Shown in pieces: positions 1 to 11,700 of a stretch of 64,000 nucleotides of DNA. This DNA comes from Pleurostoma richardsiae. Its lineage: Eukaryota > Ascomycota > Sordariomycetes > Calosphaeriales > Pleurostomataceae. The notes under the pieces were generated by a model. The model was not told the origin of the DNA and did no database searches. It worked only from the letters and a program-made list of their open reading frames with translations. A program made the position numbers and the translations under genes. The stretch lies in contig JANBVO010000045.1 in assembly GCA_030052745.1 (NCBI GenBank), forward strand, positions 224,138 through 288,137, given 5' to 3'. Position 1 is the first letter of the stretch, and each line of letters begins with the position of its first letter.

Positions 1-3000
1 TTGGCCGATACAATGGTTGACCGCAACACGAACCTACAACCTAGATTGGTTCGTTCTAGTTCGATAGGCTATGATGACCATCGAGTCCGCCCCGACCGCT
101 GCCAGGTCGGGCAACTAATGGCTTTTCTGATCCTTTGACCTAAGGTGACTGGCGTCTTCGCCGTGGCTGGGAGGCCAGAACCTTACCGGGCTAGGTAGCC
201 AATGAGCGTGACGATATGACTGTCGTGATCTCAGGAGCATCGTCTGCCTGCTGAACATGCTCTGTGCCAGGCAACTCAGATGGAGCTAAACAAGCCATCA
301 CGGCAATTAGATCTCGTCTTCGTTAGCCTCTCAAGGCAGCCAGGATATTGCATGGCACAAAGAACCCGGTGGCGATGTCGACACCCTGTTGTCTGTCGGT
401 TGCCACAACGATCCTCTCGGCACTGTAGCCAAAGGTCGCCGGAATAATCACAGCCGTGGCCATGAGATCGTGGAGCAACCCACGCCTCCACACATGACGA
501 TCGACTCGGCGGGGGAGGACAAAGGCTGGTTGACGGCGATGGCGCCAAAGTTGTGGGCTTACAGCTCCCCGTCCCAAAGAGGCGCGGCGACAGCGGCCCA
601 ATAGGAACCGAGACCGTTTGCTGGCAGCAAGTCCCGTGGCGTCGCGCGTCAGCCCACAATCGCAGGTTGGTCATGCACCAAGAGGAGAGGACCAGAGACC
701 AGAGACGAACCAGGACAGTCCATGATGCAGCAGGATGGTCCTGCGCGGATCGAGCATAGAGGCGTGCAATCTGAGGATGCTTGCCGAGGATGATTCTGGA
801 CACCCAACCCATCACCACCCACACTTGTTCGCCCATCCTTTGTCCTGCCAGCCTCTTGAATAGCTAGATGGCTATGAAGGAAGCTAAGCAGAGAGGGATG
901 CCACCCACCCTCTCTCCCCTCTCCGCGGCGCCATCTCGCTCCTTCCGGTGATGTCTCCAACGCCCAACCAGAGGAGCAGATCCCAGCAGCAGCCAGGGAG
1001 GAGATGAGAGACGGCGGTCTCTCCATCTCTTCACCGCCATGTGCGCCCCTCCTCGCTCCCCCAGGCCAGCGGCCAATCACATGGGCGTGATCCAACCCCC
1101 TCCCGCCGTTGGAGGGCAGAGGACGGCTCCCGGGTCTCAGTGACGCGCAGGGGTCTCCACTCGGAGCGCAGCCCAACTCCTCCACTCGCGGGACTGAGAT
1201 CTCAGGCAGTGAGCCCGGGCAGCTCAGACTGGGACCCCCCCCCTCCTTGAGGAACAGGATCACGGAGGGAACATTGGAGCCCACACAACGCGTGCTGCGC
1301 TCCCGCCCAAGCCAAGCCAGGCAAAGGGCGGGCAGAGCTAATGCACGCACTCTAGCAGCCCAGCCTCCACCTGCATGTCGAGGTCCTTGGTCATGATACT
1401 ATGATACGCTCGTCGACTGCACTCAACTCGGCGCAGGGGCGGGTCTTGTCCGTTTTCGTCATCCTGTGCATGCTGGGCAGGTGGGCGTTCTCACCAGAGG
1501 GCGCCGCGCACAATGTGACAAGGCTGGGCTCCCTTCTGGCGCCGTTGTCTCACTTCGCCCGTGGCAAGTGGATATTGAACGGGCGCAACTAGGCAGGTGT
1601 CGCCTGCAGGCCATCGGGGGAGAGCACCGAGTTGAAGGAAGAGAAGAGCAGAGAAGCTTGTGCGCTGTGACGATCGACTGATAGACATCATCTATTTCGG
1701 CCGTGAGCACAGATATGAGTAGATTGTTTTTGAGGGAAATGGCCGGCTCGCTCTGTCCCAGTAACTAGGAAGAGTTCTGCCCTAGACGGGCGGCTTTCCA
1801 GCAGCTGGAAGCAGAGAACAAATTCCAGTAACACAAGTAACAACCGTTGAGCGTTGGAAGGACGGGGACGCAATCTCGTGAGACAGGAGCCTGAAGAGAC
1901 CGTCTGCTTCCTCTGTCACTCCCGCTTCTTCCTCTGCATGGGCCAAAGTTGGCCAGAACCAGGCCGCTCCTGCACGCTGCGCCAAGCTTCAACCTCCTGC
2001 AAGAAAGCAGGCGGGACCCAGGTGCAACATTCAACGCTGATTCGGCCTAGGCGGCGCCGAGCTCATGCAGTGCTCGTGCAGCATGCAGGCAGCAAATGGC
2101 AGTTTAGCTCTCTCCGCCGTCACTAGCCCTCGAAGGGTAAAGATAACGGGGGGGTGCGGTGATGCGGAGCGTGGAAAGGACGGAATAAGCAAGGAAGAAG
2201 GAATCAAGGTGGTGGGAAGAAACAGAACGGCTGGCTGGAGAGTTTCCCGCGTGCATAAGAGACTTATGCAAAGCCAGCCTCTCCCTGCTAGACAGACAGC
2301 ACCACACCACTAGCTGGGGGGCAGCTGTCGAACGAGCCGGAGGTCGGGAGGGGGTGGGAAGGACAATTGTAGGGCGAACATGGCGTTCGGGCCTGCGAGC
2401 CAATCAATCGCGCGGCGACAACTCTGAGGCGGCTTGCCGTGGATTCTCAAGTCTGTCTGTAGGATCGATCTCCACTGATTGGTGCTGTTGATTGAGTCGA
2501 TCATCTCTCTCGCTCAATTTCCGGATGCAGTGGAAATGTGCGCGGTGCAGGATAGATGACAGGTACCGTTCCCTCATGCCCATTCAGGGTGTAGGCTGCA
2601 CCTGACGGCGTTGATCATGTTGTCATTGCTGCCGGAACCTTCATGCGTGCTACAGGCGGAGGGCAGAGAGCCCAAGTTCTAGACAGACGCAGTTGCCCTT
2701 TCTCTCAAGTGTTACCTGGGTGCAAGAAGGCAGCTCATGCCCGAGGCCAAGGGTGCGCTGAAAGGAGCAGGGCTCGAGTCATTACCCAAGTAGTTTATCA
2801 CAATCTAGAAAGAATGCTTCATGTGCACAATATTTGCATGTGGAGTTATGTCCATACCGTCCTCTGTATTTAGGGGCAATCTAAGCTGATGACATCTAAA
2901 GATAATGGTCATGCTTGACCCCAGGGTGTCTCGCTCGGCCATTGTTGACTTGTCATGATGTGCTGGCCGCAGGAGAACCCGTAACGTATAGCTATCCGCG

Positions 3001-3938
3001 CTGCGAGCGCTTCAAGTTGTGTGTGGGCGTCAACCCGAAAGATCTAAACATCTCGACATGATCCCATAAAACGTCCCTGACTGCGGTGTTGTCCTGAACA
3101 TCCTCCGCCCAGAAAGGAAAGCCAATCTCTCTAGGGCCTTTTCAGAAAAGACGAACGACAGAACAGGTGGTATCATCCCAAGCAGACTGTTGCCAAAAGA
3201 AAAGCCCGTTTTCACGTCCTCTATTGGTGGTATCTCCAAGTGGAATCGAGTCCGGTGTGGAGATGAAGTAAGGCCTTTGCAGTCCGGAACAAGAGGAGAC
3301 TTTCGCGAGAAACGAAATCCAGGCACACCAGCCAGCTATCGGTCTTTCCTGACCCTCCTCCAACAGAGAACTCCGTTTCCTTGTATAATCCCCCTTCCGG
3401 CGCCGGTGACAAATGCTTCCACTGACTGCAGCAAAACCCACAACTCTTTCCCTAAGCACCAAAAGGCTGCCTTTGAATCACCCCAGGACTCTTTTGCAGA
3501 AACTCCTCTTTCCCGAGAAGCACCTCCACACCAACCAACTCCACGCTGCTGTAAAAGAGAAAGGACAAAGGAAAACAGAAGACCAAGTCCAGTCGTCCGT
3601 CATGGGAAAGTTAAAGTTTGTAGATACAAAAGGTTGGTGATGAGAACCACACAGTGACTGTGGGGGGTTCGAATGTTTTTGGGAGATTCCTGGCTTTTCC
3701 GCCTCATTTTCGGCATAAACAGGTCGTGGGCGAGTTGAAACTTTTCGGGAGTCCACTCCCTGTGGTCCTTTTTTGTAATCCAATATGGTACTTTGTTCCT
3801 TGGGTGAATATGTGCGGTGTAGTTAAAGAGGCAGCGGTAGCTGCTACGCCACGCCTCAAGAATGGCTTCTTGAAACGGGCGTTGTCGAAGAGAAGGTGAA
3901 AAGAGATCGACGCATCCAGGAGTATTCAGGCACAGAAG
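1..3938. other. gene-free left flank
   Basis: No convincing gene is visible in these 3.9 kb. Several open frames of 60-233 codons exist (for example minus-strand 649-1350), but they overlap one another on both strands. They have arginine/serine/proline-rich, low-information translations and show no domain. Pyrimidine-rich tracts occur around 890-960. The stretch lies downstream of the Ran1-like kinase, so it includes that gene's 3' UTR. A 3' UTR or noncoding RNA of another gene cannot be excluded. Confidence 0.5.
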
Positions 3939-5617
3939 CTAGTAACAGCCCTGGAGGGAAGTGAAGAGGGGAACCTGATGGTGGAATGGGATAGGGTGGT
4001 GGACGACAGGAGGCGGCGGCGGCGGCGCGGCGTACTGCTTAGCCATATCCCAAAAGAACGGCAAGTGGTACTTCGGCGCCGCGCAGCCATTGCTGGGGAC
4101 CGGAATAGGCATGGGCATTGTAGGCATGGCCTCTGGTATGGGTCCAGGAGGGTATGGCGCGAAGTCCTGTGGGTGCGGATATCCCATCATCCGTGGCTCC
4201 TCTGGTTCGTAGATCGCAGGCAACAGTTCCGGCTGAGGCGGTGCGGGAACCTCTGGTGGCTCCTGGATGCAGTCGTCATCGTCAAAATCGTCGATGGTCG
4301 AGCAGCTCGAGGTGAGCGACCCGTCATCTGACGAGCAGGTGGACTCCTCGTCCGAAAGCGAGTCGTCTGAGTAGGCGGGGGAAAGCGGTGCGTCGTAGTC
4401 GTAGTCGTCGACGATCGAATCCTCGCAATCAACGTATGTGGGGTGCGCGGGCTCCGGTGAGGCGGGAGGCGTGGGTAGCGCCTGCGGCATCATCGGTGCG
4501 GGCTGTTCCGTGAACCTAGAGCAGGAGAAGATCCTGGCCTTGAGCTCGGCAAGGCCGATTCTCCCCTCGGGGTCCGGATTGAAGATCCTCTCTAGGATGT
4601 CGTTCAGTTCGTCCGACAGGGGAAGGATGGTCTTCAGGAATCCTGGCTTCCGGATGAAGGCCCGGTATGTGGAGTCCTCGTGGGAGGCCTGCTTCCAGGG
4701 GTTGCGTCCGCAGGTCAGGTTTACCAAGATGACTCCAAGGGACCAGACATCATTGGGGGCGCAGTAGTAGTAAGGCCTCCTGGGAGAGTGATCCAGGCAT
4801 TCTATATCGAGGGAAGAAAGAGTGGCTATGTCAGTCTGCTGGTTACGATGAAAGAAGGAAGAAGGGGAAGCGAACGGCGACTTTCGGTCCGGTCTGTAGG
4901 TCCTTGGAGGTTTTGCTTACCTGGTGACATGTAGAAGGTCGAGCCGCAACCGTAGTCTTCTGACCGCTCGTTTGCAGTCGCGAGACCGAAATCTGCTAGC
5001 TTGACTGTCTCTCCGTGGTCTGTGACCAGGATGTTCTCCGGCTTCAGGTCCCGATGGAAGATCCCGAGGTTATGACAATGCTCCACGGCATCCAGGATCT
5101 GAAGGAATACCTTCTTGGCGAGCTGGTCCTTACCGACGTACTGTCCACACTCCGTGATGTTGTAGAACAGGTCGCCCTCGGGGCAATACTCCAAAATCAC
5201 ATAGGTGCAGTCCACGTCGTCGACAATCTTCTCCATGGAGACAACATTGGGGTGGGTCGCGGCATTGTAGTGAAGGCGGATTTCCCGGGCTTGGAATTCC
5301 ACCTGTCGTCGGTCCAGGGGAGTGCCGTCGGCGTTGAACTTGCTCAGCGCCTTGACGGCATATCGGATTCCGGTCTTGATGTCGACGGCCAAGTAGACGA
5401 CGCCGTAGGCGCCTGTCCCCAAGACCCCAACCAGTTGGTAGGTCCCAGCAAGGATCCGTCCCAGTCTCTCCTCCGGAGCCACCGGCACATATCTATGTTG
5501 AAAGTGCTGCTGCTGCTGATGATGTACTGCGACGGGGTGGCTGCTTATCGGGCACTTCTGATCGAAGGCGGGCGAGGCCGGAGGAGTGGGATAACCGTAA
5601 ACCGAGACATGCTGCAT
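3939..5617 (-). CDS. Ran1/Sks1-type serine/threonine protein kinase
   Basis: Two exons, complement(3939..4801, 4921..5617), give 519 residues. The intron has donor GTAAGC and acceptor ATATAG, and the join restores the activation-segment motif TFYMSPECLD. Kinase landmarks: glycine loop [12 protein letters not shown] (about 67-78), ATP lysine in AVKAL (about 89), catalytic loop [11 protein letters not shown] (Asp about 190), DFG (about 209) and [18 protein letters not shown]. The [10 protein letters not shown] segment is typical of the Ran1/Pat1, Sks1 and Vhs1 group, which links nutrient state to meiosis, differentiation or glucose response. The C-terminal third is disordered: an acidic Asp/Ser-rich stretch followed by Pro/Met-rich sequence. 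I chose the Met at 5617 ([16 protein letters not shown]) because such kinases begin near this YGYPTPP motif; an in-frame Met at 5707 would add 30 residues. No other gene lies within 3.9 kb downstream or 9 kb upstream. Confidence 0.92.
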
Positions 5618-5707
5618 ATTATCTGGCCCTGGAGCTGGCTTCCTTTCCTCTTGGCTTGGCAGGTTTGAGAGATTCAAACAGATCAAGTTGTTGAAGAGAG
5701 CAAGCAA

Positions 5708-8700
5708 AATCAGAACGGACAGGAAACCGGGTGGTCCACGCGGAAGAAGGTCCTCTCAGGAAAGGAATCCAAATAGTATTACGACAACCGGGGTCTTGTC
5801 CAGAAGGGCCTAACGGGTTGTCCTTGGGTTGGTTCGGTCTGACGGAGAGCAACAACGAAGATCTCCGAATCAACGGGTCAAGCGTCGTCGCGAAAGTGAG
5901 AAGATGGCGAGAAGACTCGTGTGGGCGACGAAGAGGGCGACACTTGAATTAGGCAACCAAGACCTGGCACGGAAGAGGTAGAGGGACAGAACGGGTTGAT
6001 GGAATGAGCGTCATGAAGGAGTTGATGGTCGCCGAGGTTGAGGTGTTGGTGGTGGTCGAGGTTATGGTTGGAGTTGAAGCAGCATGGGAGGAGGAGGGAG
6101 GTCGTTCGTAGATATTCAAGCTCGACAAGGCGCTGCCTCTTACCGCAGGTGTCCGCTTGGACATGGAGGGCCGCCTCTCACACTCGAATGGTCTGAGTGG
6201 CTTGATCCACTGGGTGAGCCCTGGTCTTGCCCGCCTCGAAGGAGGATCCATCCATGCCGGGACGGTAGCCCACCCCCCCTGTCCCTGCGAGCCAACTCAG
6301 CAACCCTTGTCTTTCTTTGGGAGCAGAAGGCCCCACTGTTGCGCTACTCTACGTAAGGACAAGGTATCGTCCCAATAATCTCACGGTGCGCAGTGACTCC
6401 ACCTCTCTCCTCCTGCTGTGACAGAGTTCCAGCTTGACGAGAGCGACGACGCCAAGGGGTGGGCAGCCACCAGCCAAGGAATGGCGCCAGAGCGTCCTGG
6501 GGCACCCACTAATGCAGAGGTGTGGGTGACCTCTGTGACGGAGCGCAATATACGAGAGGGCGAGCAGCATTTCTTGACGCGCAAGATGACTGGCCCACCG
6601 AGGATGCGTGTGTGTCACTCACTGCCACCCTACGACACTAACGCCATTTTCCGGTCTCACGCCCTGTGTCGCCCAATGGCCACTCGCCTCGTCGAGGGCG
6701 GAGAGGGGGGTGTGCGTGACTCCATCGAAAGGAGATTGGAGTGTCCGATCAGCCAGGGGGGGCGTGAGAGGCGTGGCGCCTGGGCAAGCGTGCTCTGCTG
6801 ACACGCCCCCTATCCGCTTTTCGTTAGCCGGCGTTGGTCGGGCGGAATCGTCATAATATCGGCTGGCCCGTGACATGCATGCTTTTATTTCCCTTGCCAA
6901 ATTCTTTGGTCTTTTGCCTTCGAGCCTTGCCGTTAGCGCTCTGGGCAGGTGGAGGGGAGGAGAGGGGCGGCCGGTCGAAGGAATCTCCCTCTGGAGCTAC
7001 ACTAGAACCGGGATGGAATTGCTATGGAACTGATTCAGATGCTCGCTGCAGAAGGAAAACAAACTTCTGGGCGGCCCGTCAAGTGATGGCTTCGTGCAAA
7101 GCTTGGGCGATTAACTTCGACCGAGCTATAGCAAAGACACAAGTGCAAACCTTCTACGGATGACCGCCCGGCGTGCAAGGCAGCGAGAAAGAGGGAAGCT
7201 TCAGGCCGACCCACACCTTGATTGGCCTGTCTGCAACTCTGTTCAATGTCCAATGTGTCCTCTTCGTGTATCAAAGGAACCGTCCCGTCGGTGGCGCTTG
7301 GCTGATGTTTGCGTTGCGAACTTGTGGGTTGATGATGGGCTCTCTGCGACATCAGATGATGCGTTCAAGGGGAGCGGTTTCCACAGTGCTTCGGCGCAGG
7401 GTGAACAGCCCGTCCTCGAGGTTCATTGCCTCTACTTAGTTGGCACCACTTTTGGGCAAGTCTCCTCTTCGCCAGGCCAGCGCTTCTGCAACAGAACGCG
7501 CCTCGTGGCTTGTGTGTGGTGTCAACGCGAAAATGGAGGCGGGCAGGGAGGCAATCGAGTGATGCACCACCTGCTGAGCCAAGTTGGAGAGGGGCCGCCG
7601 CATCCGTCTGGGAGTCCTCCTTGCCCTCATTGGGCCTAACCTTCGCCCAGGTTGCGCGGCCGGTTCCAGTCAGCAGCCAGCCTGCTGCATCCACTGCTTC
7701 CCGCAGATCCCAAGTGGACAAGTGGACACGTTGTGCGAGATCTCTTGCTGCCGGAAGAGCCATTGGGCGGTGTCGCCCTGCAGCGAGCGAGCCCAGGACC
7801 ACAACCGCCAACCACGGGCCACGTCCTAACTGGTCCTCAGAAGGGGAGCGAAGGGCAGCGAAGGGCGGGCAGGTCTCGCTCGGCACGATGCAGGTTGTGA
7901 ATGCTCTACTGCGCTAAAACACCGCCAATCCAATGGCGATCCCGAATTATGCAGCATTAACCTGACTTTACACTATTATGATCTTATCCACCCACAACTC
8001 GGGAGTTCACCAGACGGCTCACCAGATCGCCCGTTGTGACTGGCCAGTTAAGGGACACGAAGTCGAGGCCATTCCTCCCATTCCTCATTGCTCGCAAAAC
8101 AACTCATTGCGGGCCTTGCCAGCTCGCACCGAACAGCAAGGTCTCAGCTGCCAGTGAATAGAAACTAGGCTGCCGTGCCCACAAAGTGTCCTCTGACCGT
8201 GGCCGCCAGGGGGATGCCACCGAAATAGCAGTCAGTCTCAGGGCGACGAGACAAGGCTGCCACTATCGGTGCTGGGAAGAAAATGTTCTCGAACGGATGC
8301 TAATCTTGGATCCTGGTGCCTACTGGGGTGTCATCATTCCGCAGTGTCATCGCTCGAGTCAGGGCTGAGCAGACAGGGACCCGTTGGAACTTGGCCTGCT
8401 TTGAATCCTTTGGATAGGCGGCTGACTGGCCAGATGGCAAAGCGAAGGCGGTATCGCGCCTCACCTCTCATGTCCGGGTTGTGAAGTGTCTGAGAGCAGT
8501 CTCGCGTGGTCTCCCTCCTTGTGCCTGATATTCTAGGCCGCAGTGTCAGGGGGGTGGTCCAAGGACATGCAGGTAGCTGCAGTGTGCTGGATCGGGCGTT
8601 CCAAGTCCCAGCAGAAGACAGGTATCTAGTACATCACGTTCCTCTACAACCTGGTATAAAAGAGAAGTCTCGAAAACCAGCGTCAGGGTGGTCGGAGATG

Positions 8701-11700
8701 AGTCTGCTGACGGGCAGGGGCTTGCGGATGGCGAATGGCGGGCTTCCAGAGGTTCCGCCCATGCACACGAGACGCAGCCTCGCAACTCAAGGGAACATCC
8801 ATCGACCTAGTGAGAGATCAGCCATGATTGGCCAGAGTCTGCCTTGGCCGCGTCTTGCCGAGCAGAAAGTGAGGCTGTCGGGGCCCGGCTTGGTCGGGAA
8901 TCCTTGGATGATGTTTCGGAACCGTGCGAGCCACTCATGCGCCGTCGTCCCACAAAAATAAACACACAGAGGCTTTTCACGTAATTAGCAAGGAAAGAAA
9001 ATGCCTGGAACTCTGTGTGTGAGCCGAACAGAGTAAACACACGCCGGCATTGACCGTGGTTGAGCTCGGGCCACCGACGGTGCTTCGAGGGAGCATCTTA
9101 CGCGCCTGTGCTGAATCAACGTCTCTCGTCCGGTGTGGCGTGGTAAGTTTCTTCACCATGCGCAGAATGGGCCCGGGATGACTTCACTCTGGCGAGACCG
9201 AGACGGGGAGAATGTGTCAACTGTGTCTTCCCCGCTCGGGGTGCCTCTTCCATCGAGATTCACAAGGATCCCTCTCCAGGAGCTTTGATCTTCTGGTGGC
9301 CCCAGAATCTGGAGATGAAATCGATAGATCACCGTTGAACCATGTTTGGCGCCTTCAGGGGCGCTCTTGAAGTTGAAGCCATCGTGCGCACCTGGTCTAG
9401 TGCTGCACTCCCTGCTGTGGAGGGGACAAGTGCGTTGTTGCAAATCTCACTAAGGCCCAGCAAGATAACGGACAGCTTCTCCCGTTCTGGCCGTCCACCC
9501 GTGGACCGCACCCGCTGCAACCGGTCACAAGCGATCTTCAGGTTCCTCTCTGGTCATCCTTCCACATTCCAAACTTCCTGCCGAAAATTAGCGACTACGC
9601 AGCTGGAAATTAGGACCCCTGGAGCATGCAGAGACAAGGCCGATCGTTCCCCTTCTATCGAAGCTCTTGAAACTCACCGCCCCGGACCAGCAGCTCTGCG
9701 ACTGCTCGGATCGAACTTTGGTCCAACTTTCCTTAATCACTATCACCAGAACGCCCAAGCCCATCATTGGCCAGAGAGATACTTAGTGCAGGCTCTGTAT
9801 TGTTCGGTTGCGGTTGAAGCCTTGCTTAGCTTGTTCAATCAGCGGGTTGTATTCCATTGAGACTACATGTCTAGTGTAGAGAGCAAGATTCGTGACAACT
9901 CCCGACACACCCACCTTGACACGCCGTCGAGGATAAGCCAAAGAGACAAGCGGAAACTGTCTCCAAGCTGGCTGACCACTATCTGGTTGACTTCTCCACT
10001 CACCCACACAACTCTCGGGGAACAAAGGGCCATGCGTGATGATGCACGTTGGAGCGTGATGAGTTTCCAAGAGCCTCTCCTCTGGGAGGTTCCCAAAGCT
10101 GTGGCTGTCACACCGTCTTTTTCGGGCGCTGGCGCAACACACGGACGTCGCTATTTTGATCACCCCTCTGCGTCCAAGGTTAGAAACGCCGTCAAGTATA
10201 TGCCCCATTCAGCGTGCCCGTAATAGAGTGGTAGCACCCACCAACAGGCTGTCTGGTAGAAACACAATGAACCCCTTCCTTGTAGTGGCATCGAGCTAAA
10301 CGCCTGGTCTTACCAAAAGCACCCAAACGAGAAACAGGCGGCCGAGCCCAGCCATGCTCTTGCCATGAGGGCGAGCATGCAAGGGAGACCAAGCATTGAC
10401 GTGGGCGTTTGGGAACGCCTCCTCTCCTTCCCGGCGCGACGGACGGACGTGCCCCGTCGCATGGTCAAGTTGAGACGATGGCTATCGTCGTTGCCCACGC
10501 TTGTGGCTTGACGTGCCAAGGCACGACAGTTCACTAGACAAGCATCATCCGACGACTGCTAGATGGGAGGCTGTTCCCAATACAATGCCTTCGTCCGGCC
10601 TGGTGCGATTTCCCCCTGCTGCTCTGGCCATGCCGCAACGCTCGTCAAACATGACCGGCGTCCTGAGTTACGGGCAGCCAGGGCAGGCCCGTCAATCATC
10701 CAAGATCCGCGGTCAGACGAGCTTAGGTGCTTTTTCTTTCATGCTCATCCCTGGTCTCAAAACAAGCGCCTGGCGTCTCGAGGTCGTCAAGCTTATCGGG
10801 GCCCATCCATCAGCTGCTGGATGAGCAGATCCTAAGGGGTGTGACGCTAATCTCGTAGTCGGGCGTGGATATGCCTCGCTTCGATGCGAAGTGTATCTCC
10901 CTACGTCTACACCACGGCGCCTTTGATTCAGATACCATGTGCCTAAGCGGGAAGACGAGCAAGGGATAGTATGCGAGACGGCCTGCAAAGGAGAAAGGAG
11001 CATTCCCTGTGTATTCGTGACAGCCGCCCTTGCTTGCTGGAGCTGTTCGGTGAGGGCTGTCCTTGTTCGGTATGACGCTCCGGGCGCAGCTCACCCCGCA
11101 GAATGGGGAGGCTGACCTACCTACCTACCTACCACCGGGCGATCTGTGACGGCACACTGCTCGTTTGCTCTCAGCCTCAACCTTCGTCCCGTGACTTGGC
11201 CACCATTCCATTGCTTCTTGTGCCCACGACGGTCTGGACCTCGACGATCGTAATGCGTCTCACGCATCTCACAGCCTTCGTATAAACCGTCTCACCACAT
11301 ACCTACCCAGCCATTCTTGCTGTCCACCGAGTAAACAACAACAAACTAACGGCAGCCCGATAACAGGCGGCAGAAGGGATGTGAATGTCTCACCATCCGG
11401 TTAGTTAGCCTCGCCGCTAAGCTACCAAGGCACGTTATCTGTAGTGTCTGTCCCGAAGGCGAGAGACAGTGTCTCCTGGATGGAACGCTAGCCCAGGCGG
11501 ATGGGCAGCACCAGAAGGACGGAGTGCCACCGTAGGCGAGCAACTAGCTTTCTTTCCGCAAGCGTCATGGCTTAGACGATCTCATGCGGCCGGAGCGAAT
11601 TCCGTCCTGTTGCTTTGTCCGTCGCGGCCCCGGAAAGGAACCCACACAGAACGCCAAAGGAGCTTCGGACTCCAGGCTTTACAGTCAAGCGTCTGCTGCT

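Noticed and set aside
649-1350. 233-codon minus-strand frame in the left gene-free block
   Set aside because: Its composition (Gly, Arg, Ser, Cys, Pro) and lack of any motif or splice context suggest chance in GC-balanced noncoding DNA.
3590-3690. GGTTCGAA motif suggesting a tRNA B box
   Set aside because: No acceptor, D or anticodon stems can be folded around it.
9342-9860. 172-codon plus-strand frame in the gene desert
   Set aside because: No motif, no splice pattern, and composition like random GC-balanced DNA; it is the best single frame in the desert but not supportable.
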